Below are positions 8,009 to 14,433 of a stretch of 19,412 nucleotides of DNA, piece after piece. This stretch comes from Geodermatophilaceae bacterium (GTDB taxonomy: Bacteria; Actinomycetota; Actinomycetes; Mycobacteriales; Geodermatophilaceae). Location: NCBI GenBank assembly GCA_013696785.1, contig JACCXW010000184.1, positions 1-19,412 of the forward strand, read 5' to 3'. Within the stretch, counting starts at the first letter, position 1. Every line of letters starts with the position of its first letter. Both the position numbers and the translations under genes were made by a program. Under the pieces are notes generated by a model. That model saw nothing but the letters and a program-made list of their open reading frames with translations. It was not told the DNA's origin and ran no database searches.

Positions 8009-8014
8009 TGTCCC

Positions 8015-9385
8015 CTGCGCGGAAACACCCTCGATCCCTTCACCGACCGCTACGCGCAGCGCACGCATGGCATGACGGCCTCGGAGATCCGGGCTCTGTT
8101 CGCGGTGGTCAGCCGACCGGAGGTCGTGTCCCTGGCCGGCGGGATGCCGGCCGTGACCGCGCTCCCGCTGGACTCTGTCGGGTCGATGATCGGTGCCCTG
8201 GTCAGCAGGCTGGGAGCGCAGGCGCTGCAATACGGCTCCGGGCAGGGCGACGAGCGGCTGCGCGAGCAGATCCTGCAGGTGATGGCCCTGGAGGGCATCA
8301 CGGACGCGTCGGCGGACGAGGTCGTCGTCACGGTCGGCTCCCAGCAGGGGCTGGACCTCCTGGCCCGGGTGTTCCTCGATCCCGGCGACGTCATCCTTGC
8401 TGAGTCACCTTCCTACGTCGGCGCGCTGGGTACGTTCCAGGCCGCGCAGGCCCACGTCGTACACGTCGACATGGACGAGTCCGGTCTCGTGCCCGAGGCG
8501 TTGGCCGCGGCGCTCGCCGGCCTGGCAGCGCAGGGCCGCCAGGCGAAATTCCTCTACACGGTCCCGAACTTCCACAACCCGGCCGGCGTCACGCTGAGCG
8601 AGCCCCGCCGCGAGCAGATACTGGCGCTGGCCGAGGCGTACGACCTGCTGGTCATCGAGGACAACCCGTATGGGCTGCTCGGATTCGAGCACGAACCTCT
8701 GCGGGCGCTCCGCGCGCGGAACGCCGAACGGGTGATCTATCTGGGGTCGTTCTCCAAGACGTTCGCGCCGGGCCTTCGGGTCGGCTGGGTGTGCGCGCCG
8801 CATGCCGTCCGCGACAAGCTCGTGCTGGCCAGCGAGGCGCAGGTGCTGTGCCCGCCGGCGCTGTCGCAGCTGGTAGTGGCCGAGTACCTCGACAGCCAGC
8901 CGTGGTTCGAGCAGGTCAAGGTGTTCCGCGAGCTGTACCACGAACGCCGGGACGCCACCCTGGAGGCGCTCACCGCGCTGATGCCCGCCGACGTGACGTG
9001 GACGCGCCCGGAGGGCGGCTTCTACGTCTGGGTCACCCTGCCCGAGGGCCTGGACGCGAAGGCCATGCAGCCGCGGGCCGTGCACGCCCGGGTGGCATAC
9101 GTACCTGGCATCGGCTTCTACGCCGATGGCCAAGGAGCCCGGCACCTTCGGCTGTCCTACTGCTTCCCCGACCCCGACCGGATCCGCGAGGGGGTACGTC
9201 GGCTGGCCGGCGTGGTGGAGGAGGAACTGGAACTGCGGGCGACCTTCCTCGGCTCGAGTGACGAGCGCGCCGTGCGCCGGGACGCCTCCGCGCCGCAAGG
9301 TTCGGCGCCGGGCGAGGTGAGCAGCCGTACCCGCGGCGGCCAGCCGCACGGTCAAGCCGACACGCCGGGCCCGGACCTCCCGTGA
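8015..9385 (+). CDS. PLP-dependent aminotransferase, probable CTG start
   Basis: Fold-type I class I/II aminotransferase of 456 residues, of the group that includes LysN and 2-aminoadipate/kynurenine aminotransferases; the true substrate is unknown. The PLP lysine is in GSFSKTFAP (Lys248), with GLRVGW after it. YTVPNFHNPAGVT holds the Asn that packs on the cofactor, and VIEDNPYG the Asp that pairs with the pyridine nitrogen. From memory, homologs begin about 20 residues before GMTASEIRALFAV, whose Met (8071) is the first ATG in the likely coding part but lacks a ribosome binding site. The CTG at 8015 has GGAGG (8004-8008) six bases upstream and gives the expected N-terminus, so I chose it. 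No in-frame ATG, GTG or TTG lies between it and 8071. The stop overlaps the ddl start by four bases (GTGA). Confidence 0.88.
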   Translation: MRGNTLDPFTDRYAQRTHGMTASEIRALFAVVSRPEVVSLAGGMPAVTALPLDSVGSMIGALVSRLGAQALQYGSGQGDERLREQILQVMALEGITDASADEVVVTVGSQQGLDLLARVFLDPGDVILAESPSYVGALGTFQAAQAHVVHVDMDESGLVPEALAAALAGLAAQGRQAKFLYTVPNFHNPAGVTLSEPRREQILALAEAYDLLVIEDNPYGLLGFEHEPLRALRARNAERVIYLGSFSKTFAPGLRVGWVCAPHAVRDKLVLASEAQVLCPPALSQLVVAEYLDSQPWFEQVKVFRELYHERRDATLEALTALMPADVTWTRPEGGFYVWVTLPEGLDAKAMQPRAVHARVAYVPGIGFYADGQGARHLRLSYCFPDPDRIREGVRRLAGVVEEELELRATFLGSSDERAVRRDASAPQGSAPGEVSSRTRGGQPHGQADTPGPDLP

Positions 9386-10353
9386 GCCAGGGCGCGCCGC
9401 GCGCCGTCGTCCTTTCCGGCGGACTTGCCTTCGAACGCGAGGTGTCCCTGCGCTCCGGCCGACGGGTCGTGGAGGCCCTACGGCATGCCGGCGTGGAGAC
9501 TTCCGTCGCCGATGCCGACGCCAACCTGTTGTCCACGCTCGCGGCCGACCCCGCCGACGCACTCTTCATCGCCCTGCACGGCGCGGCCGGGGAGGACGGG
9601 TCCCTGCGCAGAGTCCTGGAGTTGGCCGGAATCCCCTACGTGGGAACACCGGCGGACCGCTGCCGGATCGCCTGGGACAAGCCATCGGCCAAGGCGGCGG
9701 TCCGGGCCACCGGTCACCTCACACCGGATTGGGTCGCCCTGCCGCACTCGACGTTTCGCGAACTCGGCGCCGGCGCCATCCTCGACCTGATGGTGGCGCG
9801 GCTGGGCCTGCCGCTGCTGATCAAGCCGGCGCAGGGTGGATCTGCCCTCGGCGTGGAACGAATCGGAGCAGCACCGGACCTCCCGTCGGCGATGGTGAGC
9901 TGCTTCGCGTACGGCGACACCGTGCTGATCGAGCGGTTCATCGCCGGCGTCGAGGTGGCGGTCAGTGTGCTCGATGCCGCAGACGGTCCGCAGGCGCTGC
10001 CCGCCGTGGAGATCGTCCCGGCGAGCGGGGTCTTCGACTACGCCGCGCGATACACCGCGGGGATGACGGCTTACCACACGCCGGCGCGGCTCGAGGCCGA
10101 GGTTTCCGCTCGGGTGGGGCAGCTGGCCGTCGAGGTGCACCGGGCGCTGGGGCTACGCGACCTGTCGCGAACCGACGCGATCGTCGACGCTGACGGCGGC
10201 GTGCACTTCCTGGAGGTGAACGTGTCACCCGGAATGACCGAGACATCCCTGCTGCCGATGTCGGTCGTCGCAGCCGGACTCGACCTGGGCCGGACGCTGC
10301 GGGGCATGGTCGCCGCCGCCGCGTCTCGCGGCACCATTGTCACCACGGTATAG
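9382..10353 (+). CDS. ddl: D-alanine--D-alanine ligase family ATP-grasp protein
   Basis: Predicted to join two D-alanines for the peptidoglycan stem peptide, using ATP; 323 residues, normal for the family. Seen in order: GGLAFEREVSL (E18 matches E. coli DdlB Glu15), the HGAAGEDGSLRRVLELAGIPYVGT block, LLIKPAQGGSALG with the ATP Lys148, FDYAARY with Tyr224 at the place of DdlB Tyr216 (Tyr goes with D-Ala-D-Ala, Phe with depsipeptide ligases), and FLEVNVSPGMTETSLLP with the metal-binding Glu278 and Asn280. The usual GSSVG reads GSALG, so the second Ser is Ala155. The GTG start overlaps the aminotransferase stop by four bases and has no ribosome binding site of its own, so translation is probably coupled. 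Actinobacteria usually carry another ddl elsewhere, so this may be a paralog of related but different specificity. Confidence 0.85.
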   Translation: MSQGAPRAVVLSGGLAFEREVSLRSGRRVVEALRHAGVETSVADADANLLSTLAADPADALFIALHGAAGEDGSLRRVLELAGIPYVGTPADRCRIAWDKPSAKAAVRATGHLTPDWVALPHSTFRELGAGAILDLMVARLGLPLLIKPAQGGSALGVERIGAAPDLPSAMVSCFAYGDTVLIERFIAGVEVAVSVLDAADGPQALPAVEIVPASGVFDYAARYTAGMTAYHTPARLEAEVSARVGQLAVEVHRALGLRDLSRTDAIVDADGGVHFLEVNVSPGMTETSLLPMSVVAAGLDLGRTLRGMVAAAASRGTIVTTV

Positions 10354-10363
10354 CGCGGTCTAA

Positions 10364-10379
10364 GTCCACTGTGGACAGT
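10364..10379. repeat. nested palindromes between convergent ddl and parB
   Basis: GTCCAC-T-GTGGAC (10364-10376) is a perfect inverted repeat with a one-base centre, and ACTGT-GG-ACAGT (10368-10379) overlaps it. The minus strand reads CTGTCCACA (10378 to 10370), one mismatch from the DnaA box TTGTCCACA. The loops are too short for a good terminator hairpin. It may be a protein site or chance. Confidence 0.35.
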
Positions 10380-10383
10380 TGCG

Positions 10384-11316
10384 TTATTCAGTCGTAGCAC
10401 GGGTTTTCAGGTCGGGTGCGATGAGCGTGACGAGTCGCTCAAGGTCCTCGACCGAGCCGAACTCGACAACGATCTTCCCCCGGCGACGGCCCAGCTCCAC
10501 CTTGACTCTGGTGTCGAACATGTCGCTGAGCGCCGCAGCGAGATCCTGCAATGCGGGTGAGTTCAGTCGGCGCTGCGCGCTCCGCGCCGGACCGGGACCG
10601 CCGACCTCACCGAGGGAAACCAGCTCCTCGGTGGCGCGTACGGACAGACCCTCGGCGACGATCCTCGTGGCCAGGGCGTCCTGGGCGGCCGGGTCGTCCA
10701 AACCGAGCAGAGCGCGGGCGTGTCCGGCAGACAGCACGCCGGCGGCGACGCGAGACTGCACCCGCACCGGCAGTCGCAGCAACCGGATGGTGTTCGTCAC
10801 CTGAGACCGACTGCGACCCAACCGAGTGGCAAGCGCCTCATGGGTCACTCCGAATTCACCGAGCAGCTGATCGTAGGCAGCCGCCTCCTCCAGCGGGTTG
10901 AGGTCCGCGCGGTGGATGTTCTCCAGCAAGGCATCGCGCAGCAGGTCGTCGTCGGGAGTGTTGCGGATGATCGCCGGCAACGTCGCCAGACCGGCCGCGC
11001 GGGCTGCTCGCCACCTCCGCTCGCCCATCACCAGCTCGTATCCGCCGAGCTGGCGTTCTCGCACCACAACGGGCTGGAGCAGGCCGAACTCCCGGATCGA
11101 GTGGGTCAGTTCGGCGAGTGAGTCCTGGTCGAAGGCCTGCCGCGGCTGGCGCGGATTCGGGTGCAGGGAGTCCAGCGGTATCTCCCGATATGAGGCGCCG
11201 GGGACGGTTCCGAGGCCGGCCACCCTCGCGGCACCGTCGAGGTCGGGATGTGGTGGCTGCGCGCTGGTAGGGATCAGCGCACCGAGTCCTCGACCCAGTC
11301 CACCTCGGCGACTCAT
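10384..11316 (-). CDS. parB: chromosome partitioning protein ParB
   Basis: CTP-dependent DNA clamp that loads at parS and, with ParA, segregates the origin; 310 residues. The N-terminal GLGRGLGALIP is the ParA-contact region typical of chromosomal ParB. The ParB/Srx domain covers about 45-140, with the arginine-rich CTP-binding box GERRWRAAR (98-106) and ENIHRADLNPLEEA (132-145). The helix-turn-helix THEALATRLGRSRSQVTNTIRLL (158-180) reads parS. The C-terminal 250-305 dimer domain ends in KIVVEFGSVEDLERLVTLI. The ATG at 11316 overlaps the parA stop by four bases (ATGA), which decides the start; the open frame runs further into parA. Two parS sites lie nearby inside parA. Confidence 0.97.
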   Translation of the reverse strand: MSRRGGLGRGLGALIPTSAQPPHPDLDGAARVAGLGTVPGASYREIPLDSLHPNPRQPRQAFDQDSLAELTHSIREFGLLQPVVVRERQLGGYELVMGERRWRAARAAGLATLPAIIRNTPDDDLLRDALLENIHRADLNPLEEAAAYDQLLGEFGVTHEALATRLGRSRSQVTNTIRLLRLPVRVQSRVAAGVLSAGHARALLGLDDPAAQDALATRIVAEGLSVRATEELVSLGEVGGPGPARSAQRRLNSPALQDLAAALSDMFDTRVKVELGRRRGKIVVEFGSVEDLERLVTLIAPDLKTRATTE

Positions 11317-12740
11317 CCGGACACCGCCGCGGAAGCGCGGTTCGCCCTGGTTTCCGTTGCTCGGTGGGCGATCTCGCGAGCCGCCTCGAGATAGCTCGTC
11401 GCGCCCCGGGAGCCAGGATCGTAGGTGATCACGGACTGACCGAAGCCGGGTGCCTCCGAGACCCGGATGCTGCGCGGAATGACGGCGTCCAGCACGCGGT
11501 CGCCGAAGTGGGTGCGGACCTCCTGCGCCACCTGGTCGGCCAGCCGGGTCCGCCCGTCGTACATGGTGAGCAGGATCGTCGACACGATCAGATCCGCGTT
11601 CAGATGGGCCGTCACGAGGTCGATGTTGCTCGTCAACTGGCGGAGACCCTCCAAGGCGTAGTACTCGCACTGGATCGGGATCAGCACTTCCGCGGCCGCG
11701 ACCAGCGCGTTGACCGTCAGAAGTCCCAGCGAGGGCGGGCAATCGATCAGGATGTAGTCCGGGGCTTCGATGCCCCTCCCGTGCAGATCCGCGAGGTACC
11801 GCTTCAGCGCGCGCCGGAGGCGAGATTCACGCGCCACCACGGAGACGAGCTCGATCTCCGCGCCGGCGAGGTCGATCGTGGCCGGAATGCACTGCAGGTG
11901 CGGCGCGACGGCGACAACCGCAGCGGCCTCGACCATCGGTAGGTCGTCGATCAGTACGTCGTAGATCGACGGTACCCCGCTGTGATGGGCGATCCCGAGC
12001 CCAGTGCTCGCGTTGCCCTGCGGATCCAAGTCGATGACCAGCACCGAACAGCCGTGCAGGGCGAGTGCGACCGACAGGTTCACCGTCGTCGTGGTCTTCC
12101 CCACGCCGCCCTTCTGATTGGCGACGGTCATCACGCGGGTCGCTGGCGGCCGGGGTAGCCGACTGTGCCCGCCGGAGTTGCGCACCCGGACCGCGCGCTC
12201 GGCCTCCACGGCAATGGGGGTCTGTTCCTGCACCCGTGGCGTTTCACGTGAAACATCGACCAGCCGCGTGAGGTGCTCCAATGTTGTTCCTGGCGCCGTG
12301 GCCGCACGTGCCTCAACCGTCTCAACGTGCTTTGGCGCCGGTGGCCGCGAGACAACCCCGAGGTCGTCGTCCGGCGATCTGTCAGACGGGTACACAGTGT
12401 CGGCGGGCGATGACGCCGACGACCCCACTGCAGGCTCGGCACCACCAGACGGGCTGTCACCCTCAATGGCTGCACCCATCACGCTGGTTTCACGTGAAAC
12501 TTCCGCGTCAGCTTCGGGAGGTTTGGCCCTCGCCGCTATCGGTTCAGCAACCGCTGTTTCCGCGATGCCGACCGTCTCGGCTGTATTCGGCGGCGCGGGG
12601 CGACCGGCGGGGGGAACGACCACCCACGGCGAGGAAACCCCGGTGGTCGGCCACCCGAGGCCAGACTCAGTCGATGGCAATTCACCGTGCTTGAGCCCGG
12701 CCGGCCACCCCAACTTGCCTGCCCAGGTGCGCAATGCCAC
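11313..12740 (-). CDS. parA: chromosome partitioning ATPase ParA with long N-terminal extension
   Basis: Deviant-Walker ATPase (Soj/MinD family) that forms the gradient moving ParB-parS complexes. The catalytic part begins at about residue 204, MTVANQKGGVGKTTTT, with Lys210 as signature lysine and Lys215 in the P-loop. DLDPQGNASTGLG and ILIDCPPSLGLLTVNAL follow. I chose GTG 12740 because GGAGAGG (12749-12755 on the minus strand) stands eight bases upstream; this gives 475 residues. The frame is open to 13004 and later starts are possible, but a start before residue 163 is supported by the Actinobacteria-type stretch VSRETP...TPIAVEAERAVRV. The first 200 residues are Pro/Ala/Ser/Glu-rich and look disordered; they contain V-S-R-E-T twice, encoded by the parS sites. 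Confidence 0.9.
   Translation of the reverse strand: MALRTWAGKLGWPAGLKHGELPSTESGLGWPTTGVSSPWVVVPPAGRPAPPNTAETVGIAETAVAEPIAARAKPPEADAEVSRETSVMGAAIEGDSPSGGAEPAVGSSASSPADTVYPSDRSPDDDLGVVSRPPAPKHVETVEARAATAPGTTLEHLTRLVDVSRETPRVQEQTPIAVEAERAVRVRNSGGHSRLPRPPATRVMTVANQKGGVGKTTTTVNLSVALALHGCSVLVIDLDPQGNASTGLGIAHHSGVPSIYDVLIDDLPMVEAAAVVAVAPHLQCIPATIDLAGAEIELVSVVARESRLRRALKRYLADLHGRGIEAPDYILIDCPPSLGLLTVNALVAAAEVLIPIQCEYYALEGLRQLTSNIDLVTAHLNADLIVSTILLTMYDGRTRLADQVAQEVRTHFGDRVLDAVIPRSIRVSEAPGFGQSVITYDPGSRGATSYLEAAREIAHRATETRANRASAAVSG
12240..12255. other. parS: parS site 1, inside parA coding sequence
   Basis: Perfect 14-base palindrome GTTTCACGTGAAAC at 12241-12254. The flanking bases give cGTTTCACGTGAAACa, one mismatch from the 16-base parS consensus. 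It encodes V-S-R-E-T at ParA residues 163-167. ParB from the neighbouring gene should bind it. Confidence 0.93.
12486..12501. other. parS: parS site 2, inside parA coding sequence
   Basis: Perfect 14-base palindrome GTTTCACGTGAAAC at 12487-12500, outer bases g and t. It encodes V-S-R-E-T at ParA residues 81-85. It lies 246 bases (82 codons) from the other site, in the same reading frame. Confidence 0.93.
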
Positions 12741-12791
12741 GGACTCATCCTCTCCACAGACCCGGGTCGGCCGCGACTGCCATCCTCGCAC

Positions 12792-12800
12792 TGTGGACAA
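12792..12800 (-). promoter_or_regulatory. DnaA box upstream of parA
   Basis: TGTGGACAA on the plus strand is TTGTCCACA on the minus strand, the exact box form common in high-GC actinobacteria. It lies 51 bases upstream of the proposed parA GTG. A second, poorer match (CTCTCCACA) is at 12749-12757. DnaA control of parAB is an inference. Confidence 0.55.
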
Positions 12801-12875
12801 CGCCGCCCGGGCAGGGCGGCGGCGTGTCCCGCCGCTCCCCGACGAATCTCGGATCTGCGCCGCCGGCATCGGCGA

Positions 12876-12979
12876 TGATCTCGGAACATGACCGGCCGGA
12901 ACCGGCGAAATCCCGAGATCACCGAGCGGGAGGCGGCCATTCTCAGAGATCACGTCCCAGCCACATGCTCGTGAGATCG
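12876..12979. repeat. cluster of four GAGATC motifs upstream of parA
   Basis: GAGATC occurs at 12915-12920, 12946-12951 and 12973-12978, and inverted (GATCTC) at 12877-12882. Two copies extend to GAGATCAC, and their starts are 31 bases apart, close to three helical turns. The stretch 12741-13024 is the rsmG-parA spacer (284 bases). I found no TANNNT -10 for parA on the minus strand in it. Confidence 0.45.
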
Positions 12980-13024
12980 AGCCAGCCGGACTCACTTCCA
13001 GCACGATCCAGGCGGATCACCCGA

Positions 13025-13699
13025 CTAGCCGATACCTCGCCGGCGTCCACCGCCGGGTCCGGATACCACCCGGATGACCGTCGTCGGATTCACGAGCACC
13101 CCGACGCCGCACAGCTCGACGGTGGCGCGCGCCACGCCGGCCACCCGTAGGGCCGAACGGGCCTCGTCGAGTTCCGCCTGCGCTGACTCACCCTTGATCG
13201 CCAGAAGTTCTCCGGCCGGTGCCATCAGCGGCAGGCACCAGCCGAGCAGCCGGTCAAGGCCGGCGACGGCACGCGCCGTCACTACGGCAGTGCCGCGAAG
13301 CGAGCGGCGCACCGCGGTGTCCTCGGCGCGGCCACGGACCACTGTCACGTTCTGCAGGCCGAGTTCGTCGATCACCTCGTGCAGGAAAGCAACTCGGCGT
13401 GCCATCGGCTCTAGCAGCGTCATCGACAGATCCGGCCGGGCCAACGCCAGCGGCACGCCGGGCAGGCCCGCACCCGAGCCCACATCGATGACGGCAACGC
13501 CGGGGCGGATCAGCTCGCCGATCACAGCGCAGTTGAGGACGTGGCGGTCCCAGAGCCGGCCAGCCTCGCGCGGCCCGATCAAACCTCGCCGGACGCCGGC
13601 ATCGGCGAGTAGGTCGACGTACCGGCACGCCTGCGCCAGGTTCGGCCCGAACACCTCCGCTGCGGCTGCCGGTGCCTGCTCACCTGCGTCGGTCGTCAT
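13025..13699 (-). CDS. rsmG: 16S rRNA (guanine(527)-N7)-methyltransferase RsmG
   Basis: SAM-dependent methyltransferase that makes m7G527 in 16S rRNA; its loss gives low-level streptomycin resistance in known species. The product has 224 residues, the same length as M. tuberculosis GidB. The SAM motif VIDVGSGAGLPGVPLALARPD is at 70-90, preceded by LWDRHVLNCAVIGELI (49-64). LLEPMARRVAFLHEVIDELGLQNVTVVRGRAED (95-127) contacts the cofactor, and TARAVAGLDRLLGW (141-154) is the family's TSRAVA-type motif. ATG 13699 has only GGTGGG directly before it; the family length decided the start, although the frame is open to 13825. It begins 40 bases after jag ends, in the rpmH-to-rsmG gene run. Confidence 0.95.
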   Translation of the reverse strand: MTTDAGEQAPAAAAEVFGPNLAQACRYVDLLADAGVRRGLIGPREAGRLWDRHVLNCAVIGELIRPGVAVIDVGSGAGLPGVPLALARPDLSMTLLEPMARRVAFLHEVIDELGLQNVTVVRGRAEDTAVRRSLRGTAVVTARAVAGLDRLLGWCLPLMAPAGELLAIKGESAQAELDEARSALRVAGVARATVELCGVGVLVNPTTVIRVVSGPGGGRRRGIG

Positions 13700-13739
13700 C
13701 CCACCGTCGCCGCCGGCTTGCGACGACGAGGCGGACGCC

Positions 13740-14399
13740 TCACGCTCGCGGCAGGATGACCACGCAGCGGGACGGTTCCTCGCCCTCGGACTCGCTGAAA
13801 ACCCCGTCGATGGTGGCAACCGCATCGTGGACGACCTTGCGCTCGAACGGGTTCATGGCCGCCATCTTCTGCTGCGTGCCGCTGTCCCGGACTGCTTCGG
13901 CCGCTTTGCGGCCGAGTTCGGTCAATTCAGCCCGCCGCTGCGCGCGGTAACCCCCGACATCCAGCATCAACCGGGTCCGTACGCCGGTCTGCTGGGCGAC
14001 CGCGAGCCGGGTCAGTTCCTGCAGCGAATCCAGCGTCGCACCACCGGCACCGATCAGCCCACGCAAGTTGCCTCCAACCACGGCCACGACCGCCCGGTCG
14101 CTCTCGACATCGAGGTCGATGTCTCCGTCGTAGTCGAGGATGTCGAGCAGCCGCTCGAGATAGTCGGCGGCGACGTCGCCCTCCCGCACCAGCAAAGCCT
14201 CGGCGGCCGCTGCGGAGGGCGCTTCCGAGGGCTGCCCCTCGCCGACGGGCTCAACGGCTTCCTCGGCTACAGGCTCGGCGGACAACGAGGCGGTGGACTC
14301 GGCGGGCGGCGTGGTCGCGTCTTGCGCGGCCGAGCTCTCTATGTCGGACACGTCGGTAACCGGCGAATCAACGTCTGACGGCGCGCTGGGCTGGCTCAC
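13740..14399 (-). CDS. jag: Jag/KhpB-like KH-R3H RNA-binding protein
   Basis: Predicted single-strand nucleic-acid-binding protein of the Jag/EloR/KhpB family, usually encoded after yidC; in firmicutes it affects cell elongation and sporulation. The product has 219 residues. Residues 1-75 are acidic and Ala/Ser-rich with no Jag-N domain, as is usual in actinobacteria. The KH domain covers about 77-137 with GGNLRGLIGAGG (109-120). The R3H domain covers about 141-205, with NPFERKVVH holding the Arg187-x3-His191 pair. GTG 14399 is chosen because AGGAG (14404-14408, minus) is four bases upstream; the open frame beyond it runs into yidC. yidC ends 34 bases upstream. Confidence 0.93.
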   Translation of the reverse strand: MSQPSAPSDVDSPVTDVSDIESSAAQDATTPPAESTASLSAEPVAEEAVEPVGEGQPSEAPSAAAAEALLVREGDVAADYLERLLDILDYDGDIDLDVESDRAVVAVVGGNLRGLIGAGGATLDSLQELTRLAVAQQTGVRTRLMLDVGGYRAQRRAELTELGRKAAEAVRDSGTQQKMAAMNPFERKVVHDAVATIDGVFSESEGEEPSRCVVILPRA

Positions 14400-14433
14400 G
14401 TAACTCCTGACATATTGGGCTGACCGGGTGCTG

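Larger units (their letters stand above)
7470..8014. other. 545-base gene-free spacer between divergent genes
   Basis: Upstream region of the GNAT gene (minus) and the aminotransferase (plus). Several short overlapping frames cross it, but none has a ribosome binding site or a recognisable product. On the plus strand there is one plausible -10 (TACACT, 7973-7978) for the aminotransferase. On the minus strand TACGAT (7561-7566) is a weak -10 for the GNAT gene. I see no tRNA, parS site, DnaA box or terminator in the rest. It is unusually long for this compact region. Confidence 0.5.

Noticed and set aside
7590..8075. 161-codon open frame in the spacer before the aminotransferase
   Set aside because: Runs into the aminotransferase in another frame; no ribosome binding site, low-complexity product. 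I treat the spacer as non-coding.
9527..9536. TTGTCCACG, near-DnaA box in ddl
   Set aside because: Single-mismatch match in coding sequence, no neighbouring boxes.
8405..9562. 385-codon open frame antisense to aminotransferase and ddl
   Set aside because: Shadow of two genes whose active-site motifs are intact on the plus strand.
13074..14378. 434-codon open frame antisense to rsmG and jag
   Set aside because: Spans two real genes; no recognisable motif and no ribosome binding site.
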